Shown here piece by piece: positions 29,345 to 38,050 of a stretch of DNA of 64,000 nucleotides (within the stretch, counting starts at the first letter, position 1; every line of letters starts with the position of its first letter). A program made the translations under genes and the position numbers. The stretch spans positions 23,242,451-23,306,450 of the forward strand of contig CM043948.1 in the NCBI GenBank assembly GCA_014529385.2, written 5' to 3'. The notes under the pieces were generated by a model, which saw only the letters and a program-made list of their open reading frames with translations, was not told where the DNA came from and did not search any database. Source of the stretch: Adiantum capillus-veneris (lineage: Eukaryota > Streptophyta > Polypodiopsida > Polypodiales > Pteridaceae).

Positions 29345-29589
29345 TGTCACAAATTGTGATGTGGCTGTCCAATGCAGGAAACCCTAACCCTGATTGCAAG
29401 CAACCCTAACCCTAATTGCAAGAAACCTAACTGCAGGAAACCCTAACCCTAATTGCAGGAAGTTCCGTATACCTGCTGACGTGGGAGCCTATGATTTGCA
29501 ACGGATTTTCCGAAAAGCAATTTTGCGGCAGTTTTTTGGACATAGCTTTTTGGCATTGCTTTTCCCACGCAATTGGGAGAGAGAGAAAG
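29345..29589 (+). repeat. Chromovirus J 5' LTR, first piece
   Basis: Matches 46349-46563. Contains CCCTAACCCTAATTGCA-type repeats (29379-29460). Confidence 0.85.
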
Positions 29590-30034
29590 TGTCACGATTG
29601 TGACTATGTTAACAGCAATACGTCTACTCCTAGTTGCAGATACGCGAAGTGCCATGCCAAGTAGAACCCCTACGCTTGGATGGTCACACCCCTTCGCCCA
29701 AAAGACGTGCCTCTTCGTCAAAAGCCACACTCCTTCGATGACTGGTCACACCCCTTCGCTCTACGGGTGCGACTCTTCGCCCAGTGGTTGCAGCTCTTCG
29801 CCGAAAGGATGTGTCTTTACGTCTAAAGTCATGTCTCTTCACTAAGAGACATGTCTTTTCATTTATGTCTCTTTGTCTCCTATATAAGGAGCCTATTGTA
29901 CTCAGTTTTCAACAAGTCATCAATCAATCAAACACAGAGTCTTCTAAGTTTTGTTCTAAGTTCAGTTTCAGTTTCTTAAGTCTTAATCATGAGTTTAAGT
30001 ACTTAATTAAGGATTAGCGACTAGAATCCTTACA
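29590..30034 (+). repeat. 5' LTR of element E
   Basis: TGTCACGATTGTG...GAATCCTTACA. The U3 has several CTCTTCGNC-type short repeats (29690-29810) and a TATA box TATATAAG at 29881. Confidence 0.95.
29881..29888 (+). promoter_or_regulatory. TATA box of element E LTR
   Basis: TATATAAG followed by GAGCC; the same in the 3' LTR at 32675-32682. Confidence 0.75.
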
Positions 30035-30035
30035 A

Positions 30036-30048
30036 TGGTATCGGAGCA
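30036..30048 (+). other. Primer-binding site of element E (tRNA-iMet)
   Basis: TGGTATCGGAGCA one base after the LTR, one change from TGGTATCAGAGCA. Confidence 0.85.
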
Positions 30049-30989
30049 AATTTTTTTCCCGGGACTTGCGGGTTGTGAGCCTCTCACCCTTGCCGCTACC
30101 CTCTTCACCCTCTCTCCTCCCCGGCGTTTAATGGAGGAAGAAGAAAGGCGGCCCTTACAGGCAAGGTGTAGTTGACACATGTAAACCCCCACCCGCACCG
30201 GACACAGCCAGAGAAGGGATGGAGAGTTACTCTTACTCGGAGGACGCAGAAGCATGTATGACCTTGATGCTGGGTACTTGTCTATGGACACCAGGCGTTT
30301 CTCCCGCGTGCTCCACACTCTTCTCCGATGGCACCCCTTGGTGAAGGGGCGTACCCCCCTTCAAGTGTTCGTACCCCTCTGCTGGCACTTGGACATTGGG
30401 TAATTTAAGGAACCAGCCAGCGAAATACAAATCGGCAGCCAGCGTAAACATTTTTCCGGGCCCATGTGCGATTGCAGATTCGGAGCCTCTCGGCACCCCA
30501 ACCTTCGCGCCCGCTGGTACCTCTTCAGCCCCGCCTTGGCGCCTCTCCATGTTTACGGCTGCCCCTCTTCCTCTATTCGCTGGCTGTTATTGGGCACCGA
30601 CCCTCTTGTTGCCGATTTCCCACACAAGCGGCCCTTTTAATCTAAGAAGACCAAACTTTTAAAAGATTGGCCCCTTTGGGCACTTGGCATAATAAATTCC
30701 AGCCAGCGTTAAGCTCCAGCCAGTGGACAAGTTAACCTCTTCAACTCACGATCATCAGCAGCCCGCACCTTGCTGAGTCTTCTACACGCGCAGGAACCAG
30801 CCCCCGGTGTCCCTCTTCAGCGTGGGTTTGGCAGTTTCGAAAGTGAGAACCGGGCAGAGCCGAGTCGAACCCTCCAGCTATTGACAATTCACCAACCAAA
30901 GCTTTAGATGCTTGGTTTGCAGACAAGCAAAACCCAACAATGGTTCAGCACACTCTCTTCTCCCAGTAGCTATTGCTACATAATCGGCG
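30049..30989 (+). other. Element E leader
   Basis: About 0.9 kb with no supported coding sequence; only short open stretches without recognisable composition. Probably the untranslated or packaging leader. Confidence 0.55.
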
Positions 30990-32385
30990 ATGGAGACAAG
31001 ATGGCGACGACAATATATTACCGAAGATCCGATAGCAACTTTCAAAAAGGAGATGGCAGCAATTTCATCAAGCCTCGCATCAATTCACACTCGCTTGGAT
31101 CAAATGCAAATGCAAACCCCTTCTCGGAGTCAACCAACAACTTCTCAGACAATACAGGCATCTTCTTCCGACGCTTCAGTGGTCGACCAGGAAGAACCAC
31201 TCAAACAAAAGCCTTCGGAACTCAAAATTTCTCACCCAGAGCATGGTTTCTCAGAGACAACTAGACGCAAAGTACCTTCGTGCGAGCAACAAAAGTCTCA
31301 GCATGAATGTTCTTGGAAATGCTACAGTTCTCAACAGTCAACTTCTTATTGGAATCATCAGCAACAAAAGCAGCAATATGAAGCTTCCAACAGATCATCA
31401 GCAATATCAAGATGGGTTTACTTAGTGGCACATATATCCGCCCCTAGTCTAGTACTCGGTCGTGAATGCTGCGACGTTGGACAAGTTCCCCCTCACGAGC
31501 CATGCCCTACATTTAAGTCTTTCTTGTCTGATGGTGGTAAAGTTAAAGATTTATTGATCCTTTCTTTGTGCAAGAGGATCCTTCAGAGGTCTAAGAGGCA
31601 ACAACTCCCTCGACCTCCCCCTTCTCAATTGGAAGCCTTAATACCCGCTGAGAAAGCTGAAGATTCAGAAGATTCCAGTTCTTATGTGACAACCAACGAA
31701 CACATAAACCCTTCTTTGACCGTGATCCAGGCAAGAAAATTTGCCTCGTCACCGTCCTTGCAGAATACAGTCTTTGTCTCTAAACAAATACCAGATGCTA
31801 TGGTGAATGATAATTCTTCAAACTTGAAGACTCCAGTCCTTGCCTTCAGTGGTGCAAAGGATAAAGCGGATACAGACTCTTGCAGCATGACTTCAGTCTC
31901 GTTGCAAATGAATCTTTGGACACAACTTGTTCCACAGATAAACCTTTACAGATGGATATACATTCAAAAACTACTCTGTCTCAGTCTACGACATCCCTTC
32001 AAGAGGATTTTACTGTTCCAGACAAACCACTGGAATACCTTATAGATTTCCAACCAGTGGTCATCACTCAACAGAAAACTCAAGTCAGTTTACCAATAAT
32101 TTCACTCGAAGCAGATACAGATTCAATCTTTTCTTGGACAAAGCTCGAAGTTACAAAAGACTTTGACAAAGGCACTAATCAAGTTGCAGATGTGATACTC
32201 ATACTTTTGATAAAGATAAGACAAGTTGCAGATATGATCAGTTTTCAGTTTGGCAAAATAGTCATGGTCAATAATAGTGCCATGACATGGGACTTAACAG
32301 AAAGAGCTTTGGATGCAGAAGCACAACAACAATACATTTCCTTCTCCCGGAGTTTCTACAACTATCTTGGGTTTTATTTAAAGAG
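30990..32385 (+). pseudogene. Element E internal protein, unknown (possible gag-like)
   Basis: The frame from ATG 30990 is open for 351 codons. The N-terminus is helical and coiled-coil-like (F-K-K-E-M-A-A-I-S-S-S-L-A-S-I-H-T-R-L-D), followed by a Gln/Ser-rich stretch (S-S-Q-Q-S-T, H-Q-Q-Q-K-Q-Q), a hydrophobic segment (about 31412-31500) and Ser/Asp-rich regions. A second frame (31880-32407) takes over near 31880-32045 with similar composition, suggesting a single frameshift in one longer protein. No knuckle, protease or RT motif is visible. No family is recognised; gag-like is inferred only from position. Confidence 0.5.
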
Positions 32386-32393
32386 GGAGGGAA
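32380..32393 (+). other. Polypurine tract of element E
   Basis: AAAGAGGGAGGGAA directly before the 3' LTR. Confidence 0.88.
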
Positions 32394-32828
32394 TGTCACG
32401 ATTGTGACTATGTTAACAGCAATACATCTACTCCTAGTTGCAGATACGCGAAGTGCCATGCCAAGCAGAACCCCTACGCTTGGATGGTCACACCCCTTCG
32501 CCCAAAAGACGTGCCTCTTCGTCAAAAGCCACACTCCTTCGACGACTAGTCACACCCCTTCGCTCTACGGTCGCCCAATGGTTGCAGCTCTTCGCCGAAA
32601 GGATGTGTCTTTACGTCTAAAGTCATGTCTCTTCACTAAGAGACATGTCTTTTCATTTATGTCTCTTCGTCTCCTATATAAGGAGCCTATTGTACTCAGT
32701 TTTCAACAAGTCATCAATCAATCAAACACAGAGTCTTCTAAGTCTTGTTCTAAGTTCAGTTTCAGTTTCTTAAGTCTTAATCATGAGTTTAAGTACTTAA
32801 TTAAGGATTAGCGACTAGAATCCTTACA
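32394..32828 (+). repeat. 3' LTR of element E
   Basis: Nearly the same as the 5' LTR; lacks about 10 bases (GGGTGCGACT region) and has scattered single changes. Confidence 0.95.
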
Positions 32829-32854
32829 GAAAGCCTCTTTGCTTTATTTTATTA

Positions 32855-32913
<59 letters not shown>
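32829..32913 (+). repeat. Chromovirus J 5' LTR, second piece, ending in (GA)n
   Basis: GAAAGCCTCTTTGCTTTATTTT then (GA) from about 32857 to 32913; equals 46564-46633 of the 3' LTR. LTR identity stops at the end of the GA array, where a foreign block starts. Confidence 0.85.
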
Positions 32914-32917
<4 letters not shown>

Positions 32918-33175
32918 AAAGAAAGATCTATTAACGTCCTTTAGGAGGCCGAACTCGACCTATAGGACAAAACAGATACATCCATCTTCTATGGGGTCTA
33001 GTTCATCAGGTAAGGGAAAAAAAACCAAAATTCACAGTAGCTCAGAGCTCCATGGTCATGAGCTTACTGTTATACAGTGCGTCCAGGCTTTTATGACTCA
33101 TAAAAGCTTAGTTTTACATAAGGGGTGATAATCCATGAATTTACATCAAAATATATATATAAGGAGAGATAATCT
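32914..33175. other. Flank of the ORF1p-like block
   Basis: No coding sequence supported. It lies 3' of the minus-strand ORF. An AT-rich ATATATATATAAGG word is at 33151-33164. No poly(T) marks a LINE end. Confidence 0.4.
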
Positions 33176-33901
33176 CTACTTTGGGGGTGTGGGATTCTTG
33201 AATTCTCTAATGAGTGCTTTTCCAGCTCTATATACTGCCCATTTGCCTTCTTTCCTTGCTTCACGTACTTTTGCTAATTCACTGGCTCGATCCTTAAGCT
33301 GCAAAGGGGTGAGTTCATCTGAAATCCACACCTTAGTGCCTTGTAGTGATTTTGTTTGCTTCATCACAGCTATCTTCTCCTCCATAGTATCATAATGTAC
33401 TGCTGCTTGCTTCCCTTTGACCTCCACATAGATTGGATCTCCAAGGTCCACAAAAGGCACTGCTTTTCCTAACTTGTGCTTCCATATGGTTGTTTCTGTC
33501 ATGTATTCGTCCTCTTCTATGACAACTTGGGTCCAATCATCCGGCATACCACCAATCCTGATAACTTTTTTATTTGCCTGCACTTGGTCTCTTTCTTGCA
33601 TTTCTGAGATAACTTTTGATACTAAAGTGTGGGTTACCTGTGTAGGTGTTGAATTCATGTTTGCCTCATTGTTCGCTTCCTTGTGTGTATGTTCTTGCTG
33701 TTCTTTGAGTTGTAGCTGTGCTTCTAACCGCAAGATTTTCTCATCTTTCGTAGCTATGTCTGCTTTCATTAGGGTAAGCTCGGTTTGTACCTTTTTGAGT
33801 TCTTGACGCAGGTAGGTTTCCCATTGCGATGGTTTTGATAGGGGTGGTGGGATTGGTGGTCCTCCCATCTTCACAGCAGCAGAGAAAGTCATCTTCTCCA
33901 T
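33176..33901 (-). CDS. L1-ORF1p-like protein (coiled coil, RRM-like, C-terminal domain), intact frame
   Basis: An unbroken minus-strand frame of about 241 codons, ATG at 33901 (an upstream in-frame ATG lies within the LTR of element I and is probably irrelevant). Residues 30-75 are a heptad-rich coiled coil (W-E-T-Y-L-R-Q-E-L-K-K-V, K-I-L-R-L-E-A-Q-L-Q-L). The middle has a K-V-I-R-I-G-G-M-P strand and A-A-V-H-Y-D-T-M-E-E-K, fitting an RRM fold. The end has W-I-S-D-E-L-T-P-L-Q-L-K-D-R and R-K-E-G-K-W-A-V-Y-R, like the C-terminal domain of retroelement ORF1 proteins. In L1 elements such proteins form trimers that coat RNA. No RT is nearby. The family call is inference from layout; an intact frame amid wreckage is notable. 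Confidence 0.55.
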   Translation of the reverse strand: MEKMTFSAAVKMGGPPIPPPLSKPSQWETYLRQELKKVQTELTLMKADIATKDEKILRLEAQLQLKEQQEHTHKEANNEANMNSTPTQVTHTLVSKVISEMQERDQVQANKKVIRIGGMPDDWTQVVIEEDEYMTETTIWKHKLGKAVPFVDLGDPIYVEVKGKQAAVHYDTMEEKIAVMKQTKSLQGTKVWISDELTPLQLKDRASELAKVREARKEGKWAVYRAGKALIREFKNPTPPK

Positions 33902-33910
33902 ATATGTGGG

Positions 33911-34467
33911 TGTAACAGACTTGGACACTCCAAGTCAAGAATCAACCGCGACAGCACCAAATAACCACTTCAAAACAATTCACAGATCACAATAGATTTG
34001 CACTGGCCCGGCGGAGTTCCGAGCCTAGAGATATTGGCCCCAAAGACTGGCGCCCCTTTCGGTATTTCTTTTTATATTAATCAATCATCAAAGTACAAGA
34101 GAGCGGTTAGGGTTTCACTCTCAGACTCTGCGTCCAGATGCTCTGAGAAGTGAGGCCCTCACCACTAATTTAAAGGTTACAAGGGATGCCCAAAAGCAGA
34201 GCCTCAAAAGCTTTTAAAATCAAAAGCATCAGTTCTCTCTCTCTCTTAGAGAGTCTTTTCTCTTTTTTTTATAAAAAAAAAGCAAAAGCAAAATTCGCGT
34301 CGCTCATCATTTTCCAAATAAAAAAATAAAAAAATAAAAAATTAATAATCCGTCTCCGCGATTTCCGGAATTTAGGGTTTTTGGCAAAATTTAGGGTTTG
34401 CAGGAATTTTAGGGTTTCTGGCAGAAATTAGGGTTTTTGCTGTCCGCCACGTCATCACTTTGTGACA
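33911..34467 (-). repeat. 3' LTR of chromovirus I
   Basis: Plus-strand edges TGTAACAGACTTGG and CACTTTGTGACA. Holds the family block TTGGCGCCCCTTTCGGTATTTC inverted, an AT-rich stretch (34260-34345) and four TTAGGGTTT words (34372-34438). Confidence 0.95.
34371..34440. promoter_or_regulatory. Telo-box cluster in chromovirus I LTR
   Basis: Four (T)TTAGGGTTT words at roughly 17-21 bp spacing (near 34372, 34391, 34411 and 34430); the same cluster is in the 5' LTR at about 40232-40300. The reverse complement AAACCCTAA is the plant telo-box, bound by telomere-repeat-binding and related factors in gene promoters. On the element's own strand they lie in U3, a short distance in from the LTR start. 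Confidence 0.6.
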
Positions 34468-34484
34468 TACCCCCCTCTTGAAAG
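34468..34484 (-). other. Polypurine tract of chromovirus I
   Basis: Minus strand: GCTTTCAAGAGGGGGGTA, directly before the LTR. Confidence 0.88.
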
Positions 34485-35010
34485 CATTGTAATCGACCGC
34501 GATTACGCATGCAAAACCGACAAAAGCCATAAACCGTCTTAGCAGACACTGACTGTTAGTACCTACGTACTAGGAACACACATCTAGCACATGTACAAAA
34601 TCGACAGTCACATCACACGACATCACAGGACATCACACGACATCACATGACTAACCCCTATTGCAACCATGTCTATTCGAGATCAATCAAACCAAAATGC
34701 TGCAGTCATTTCGGCTATCAGTTCCTGCACTCACAAGAAGTCAAGAACAAATCAATATCATAATCAGGAATTCCATTTCATAAAGTCATCCAGCAGAATA
34801 CTGTCAGCTCTCAGTATCCCTGAAGCTCAAAGAGACATCAATGACTTTAGTATCAAAATCGAGGCATCTGTTGACAAAGGAGTGTAGTGACTCCCCTCTT
34901 GTGCATCCCACTGCACCAGATCTTCGGCCAAGCTGAGTTTCTGGGTTCCGTTTGGAGTAGACTATGCTAAACCAAAACATCGAGGTAAAGTTTCAGAATC
35001 CGAGGAGTAT
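34485..35010 (-). other. Chromovirus I 3' UTR
   Basis: Non-coding; matches 45760-46333 of J inverted. Contains a short ATCACACGAC / ATCACAGGAC direct repeat (34608-34650), also seen inverted in J (46150-46205). Confidence 0.65.
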
Positions 35011-35580
35011 CTGCTAGGTTCTCCTCCTCCATCCACTTCGCATCAAATGCAGGAAAGTTCTTGAACTTAACCAAGAACCGCCTTCAGACTTTACCTTTCT
35101 TCGTATCATTATGTGCCAAAATCTGTTCAGGAACAAGGATCTCCTCGTTTTCTTCCACTTTGGGTTGCTCATCAGGCTCCCCATCATCAGGCACATCACC
35201 CTTAACAGGTTTCAAGAGACTCACATGCAATGCATTGTGAATCCTCCAAGTATCTGGCAGTTCCAATCGGAAGGAGACATCATTTATCTTGTCAGTAATC
35301 TGGAAAGGTCCGTAGTATCACATACTAAGCTTTGGAAAAAGCCTCTCCTTTCCCTTTTTCTTTCTTAGGCGTGCCTTCTCAAAAGTAAGAGCACCCAATC
35401 ATCCTCCTTTAGTTTCCAGTCGCGACGATGGCGATCCGCTGCCTTTTTCTGTCGTTCTTGAGACTCCTGCAAAGTCTCGCGAACCTTGGCAAAAGCCGTA
35501 TCCAAATCTCGCGAATTTTCATCCGCTTCAAATTTCTAATCTTTCGTGCTCAGGAAGGATGGAACCTTCGCAGCAGTTTC
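35011..35580 (-). pseudogene. Chromovirus I integrase tail and chromodomain
   Basis: Minus strand: [12 protein letters not shown] (about 35240-35205), [14 protein letters not shown] (35155-35105), then after a stop V-K-F-K-N-F and K-W-M-E-E-E-N-L (35070-35020), the chromodomain. The integrase tail upstream (D-W-V-L-L) is decayed. Confidence 0.8.
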
Positions 35581-35589
35581 AACAATCTC

Positions 35590-35900
35590 TCATGGCGTCT
35601 TCCCCGTCGAAGAGTGTATCGTGTTATTGTAGGCAAATTCCACCAAAGGTAAGTTCTTTTCCCATTGAGTCTTCTGATGCGAGATACAAGACTTCAATAA
35701 ATCTAAAATCACTGAATTGGCAATCTCAAATTGCCCGTCAGTCTGCAAGTGGAACGATGACGAGAACTGCAACCGCGTGCCAATGTTCTCCCAAATTGCC
35801 TTCCAAAACAAACTCATAAATCTGGGGTCTCTGTCGGAGACAATCGTCTCAGGCGTGCCATGTAATCGGAAAATCATCGTGATCATTCTGTATTCTCGGG
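35590..35900 (-). pseudogene. Chromovirus I integrase core, lacking the first catalytic Asp region
   Basis: Minus strand: R-L-H-G-T-P-E-T-I-V-S-D-R-D-P-R-F (second Asp), Q-F-S-S-S-F-H-L-Q-T-D-G-Q-F-E (third acidic residue), V-E-F-A-Y-N-N-T. About 110 bp present in the copy at 23830-23940 (the I-I-D-R-F-S-K region) is missing between 35875 and 35905. It cannot encode an active integrase. Confidence 0.82.
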
Positions 35901-37627
35901 AGATCAAAAAAAATGAAATCCATTTCAATATTTTCCCAGGGGCGGGTGGGTATGGGTAAAGGCTGTAACAATCCCTGTGCCTTATGCCTGTCAAACTTGA
36001 CCTTCTGGCATACCAAGCAACTGCGCACAAACTCTTCCACATCCTTCTTCAGTCTCCGCCAAAAGAAATCTCTCTCTACCCCTTTCATGGTGGTAGCAAT
36101 GCCGCGGTGACCCGTAAAAGGTGGACAGTGGCAATCAGTCATAACCTTTTCCCTCAACGGCTGTGTAACGCATAACATAGTCTTTTTCATCAAGTAGCCT
36201 TCTCGAAGGGAGTATCCAGCTACTGTCTCCCCATCCCGTATCCGTGTGAAAATATCTGCAAAATCTGTATCTGTGGCACACTGATCGACCATATCCTCGA
36301 AGCTCCTATGATGTATCGCGGAAATAGCCAGAACCAATGGTTTTCGAGACAAAGCATCTGCCACCACATTCTTCTGTCCCTGCACATGGACAATCTGGAA
36401 GTGGAACTGTGACAAGATGTTCGCCCACCGCATCTGTTTTTCCGAAAGCTGCTTCTGTGACAATAAGTAGCGCAAACTCTGATGGTCTGTAAAGACAGTA
36501 AAATCTGCTCCGAGTAGGCAATGCCGCCACTGAGTAAGAGCATGGATAACCGCCAAAAGCTCTTTCTCATAGATCTGTGCTGTCATCTCCGGCCTAGAGA
36601 ACAAACGGCTCTCGTAAGCTATGACATGGCCTTCTTGCATCAAGACCGCACCCAGACTACGACCACAAGCATCACAAAATACTTCAAATGACTTCTGCAA
36701 GTCCGACAAAGTCAAATCTGGTCCTGTAGTCAATTTCTCTTTCAATGTCCGAAAGGCAGTCACCTCTGTGGGTCCCCACGAAAAAGGTACTCCTTTTTGT
36801 GTCAAGGTATGCAAAGGGGAAGCAACCTCTGCAAACTTTCGTATGAACCGCCTGTAGTACGAACACAGTCCCAAGAAGCTTCTAACTTCATGGACATTCC
36901 TCAAATCGGGCCAATCACGGATAGTCTCTATCTTGGCCAGGTTCATTTGCACTTCTACTGTTGACACAATGTGTCCCAAAAAGTGTATCTCTGGTAGGAA
37001 AAATTCACTTTTCTTAGCATTAATCACTAATGTGTGATCTCGTAATGCCTGAAAGACTTGAAGCAGATGATCTCTGTGTTCTGCCTCATTCTTGGAGAAA
37101 ACAATGATGTCGTCAAAGAAAGTGCCAACAAATAGCCTGTACTCTCGAAAAATCCTATCCATCATCCGGTTAAATGTCGCAGGAGCATTGGTTAAGCCAA
37201 AAGGCATCACCAAAAACTCAAATAACCCAAAAGTCGTCCGAAAAGCTGTCTTGTAGACATCTCCTGGCGCTATCCTGATCTGATGATATCCACTCTTCAA
37301 GTCAATCCTGCTAAAGCACAAGGATCCCTGTAACCTGTCGAGTATATCATCGATCCTAGGAATCGGAAATCTGTTCTTGATGGTGATTTCGTTGAGAGTG
37401 CTATAATCGATGCACATTCTCCAAGATCCGTCTTTCTTCAAAACCAACAACACTGGAGAGCAATACGGTGAAGTACTAGGCTGGACAAGACCCTTTTCCA
37501 AGAGGTTTTTCACTGAGTTCATAATCTTTTCATTCTGTACTCGACTCACACGATAAGGTGGCCGATTCGGTGGCGTGCTTCCAGATATCAGATCAATGGT
37601 ATGATCTTCAGGCCCTCTCAAAAGCAA
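35849..37627 (-). CDS. Chromovirus I pol: RT, RNase H, integrase zinc finger
   Basis: One open minus-strand frame of about 590 codons. RT: P-Y-R-V-S-R (about residue 20), [30 protein letters not shown], catalytic F-F-D-D-I-I-V-F-S (about 37105). Connection: S-F-L-G-L-C-S-Y-Y-R-R-F-I. RNase H: V-F-C-D-A-C-G-R-S-L-G, Y-E-K-E-L-L-A-V, F-T-D-H-Q-S-L. Integrase zinc finger H-x-H...C-L-V-C at about 36015-36110. It runs a few codons into the damaged core. It lacks an N-terminal protease in frame (stop above 37627). The palm and RNase H acidic residues look intact. Confidence 0.9.
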   Translation of the reverse strand: MLLRGPEDHTIDLISGSTPPNRPPYRVSRVQNEKIMNSVKNLLEKGLVQPSTSPYCSPVLLVLKKDGSWRMCIDYSTLNEITIKNRFPIPRIDDILDRLQGSLCFSRIDLKSGYHQIRIAPGDVYKTAFRTTFGLFEFLVMPFGLTNAPATFNRMMDRIFREYRLFVGTFFDDIIVFSKNEAEHRDHLLQVFQALRDHTLVINAKKSEFFLPEIHFLGHIVSTVEVQMNLAKIETIRDWPDLRNVHEVRSFLGLCSYYRRFIRKFAEVASPLHTLTQKGVPFSWGPTEVTAFRTLKEKLTTGPDLTLSDLQKSFEVFCDACGRSLGAVLMQEGHVIAYESRLFSRPEMTAQIYEKELLAVIHALTQWRHCLLGADFTVFTDHQSLRYLLSQKQLSEKQMRWANILSQFHFQIVHVQGQKNVVADALSRKPLVLAISAIHHRSFEDMVDQCATDTDFADIFTRIRDGETVAGYSLREGYLMKKTMLCVTQPLREKVMTDCHCPPFTGHRGIATTMKGVERDFFWRRLKKDVEEFVRSCLVCQKVKFDRHKAQGLLQPLPIPTRPWENIEMDFIFFDLPRIQNDHDDFPITWHA

Positions 37628-38050
37628 TCGGCATGAGCGTGGAGAAAAAAATCTTGGCGTTCTTTTCTTCAGGTCAAAACATATTCAACTTTTATCCATC
37701 GTTCAGTTCTCCCAAAAGAATGAGTAAGAAAACTGAAGTTCTTCAAGTACAATCTCTAAGCCCTTCATTTATCAAAGTCGCTTTCTGGGCCCGGTAGTCA
37801 ACCACGGCGTAGTTCTTGTGGTACCAAGGGATCCCGAGTAGAACGTCACTCGCGTGCCCTGAACACCCCTGTAATTGCAAACAAAGTTTGCCAATGCTCG
37901 GTGTAATGGCAACATCTCATCCGGGTGCCAGTCGAACTACCTCCGCCTGTGGCGTCAGTCTGTCAGGCGTAGTTCGAAATCGAGCCGCCAATTCCAAGTG
38001 AAAAGAAGTTGGCCTTGGCTCCTTCAAAAGAGCTTCCTGATCCTTCACTT
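37628..38050 (-). pseudogene. Chromovirus I protease remnant
   Basis: Minus strand: L-A-A-R-F-R (about 37985), V-R-L-A-P-G, D-V-L-L-G-I-P-W-Y (about 37840), V-D-Y-R-A-Q-K-A. This fits the second half of a retropepsin-like fold (the D-x-x-L-G-x-x-W word). The N-terminal D-S/T-G active site was not located; stops and a frameshift lie between it and RT. Confidence 0.65.

Larger units (their letters stand above)
29590..32828 (+). mobile_element. LTR retrotransposon E, non-autonomous, in the 5' LTR of J
   Basis: LTRs 29590-30034 and 32394-32828, nearly identical apart from a small indel (near 29766 / 32568). Flanked by GAAAG at 29585-29589 and 32829-32833. The same region of J's 3' LTR (46559-46590) shows the empty site with a single GAAAG. 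Primer site 30036-30048, purine tract 32380-32393. The 2.36 kb interior has no protease, RT or integrase; it carries one long frame from 30990. The element depended on enzymes in trans and is relatively young. Confidence 0.95.

Noticed and set aside
29379-29460. Interstitial telomere from CCCTAACCCTAA words
   Set aside because: The same words occur in the J 3' LTR at 46383-46440, so they belong to the LTR; the units are few and separated by TTGCAGG.
33902-33928. Earlier start for the ORF1p-like protein (M-S-K-S-V)
   Set aside because: Those codons are the end of the element I LTR; the ATG at 33901 is the first outside it.
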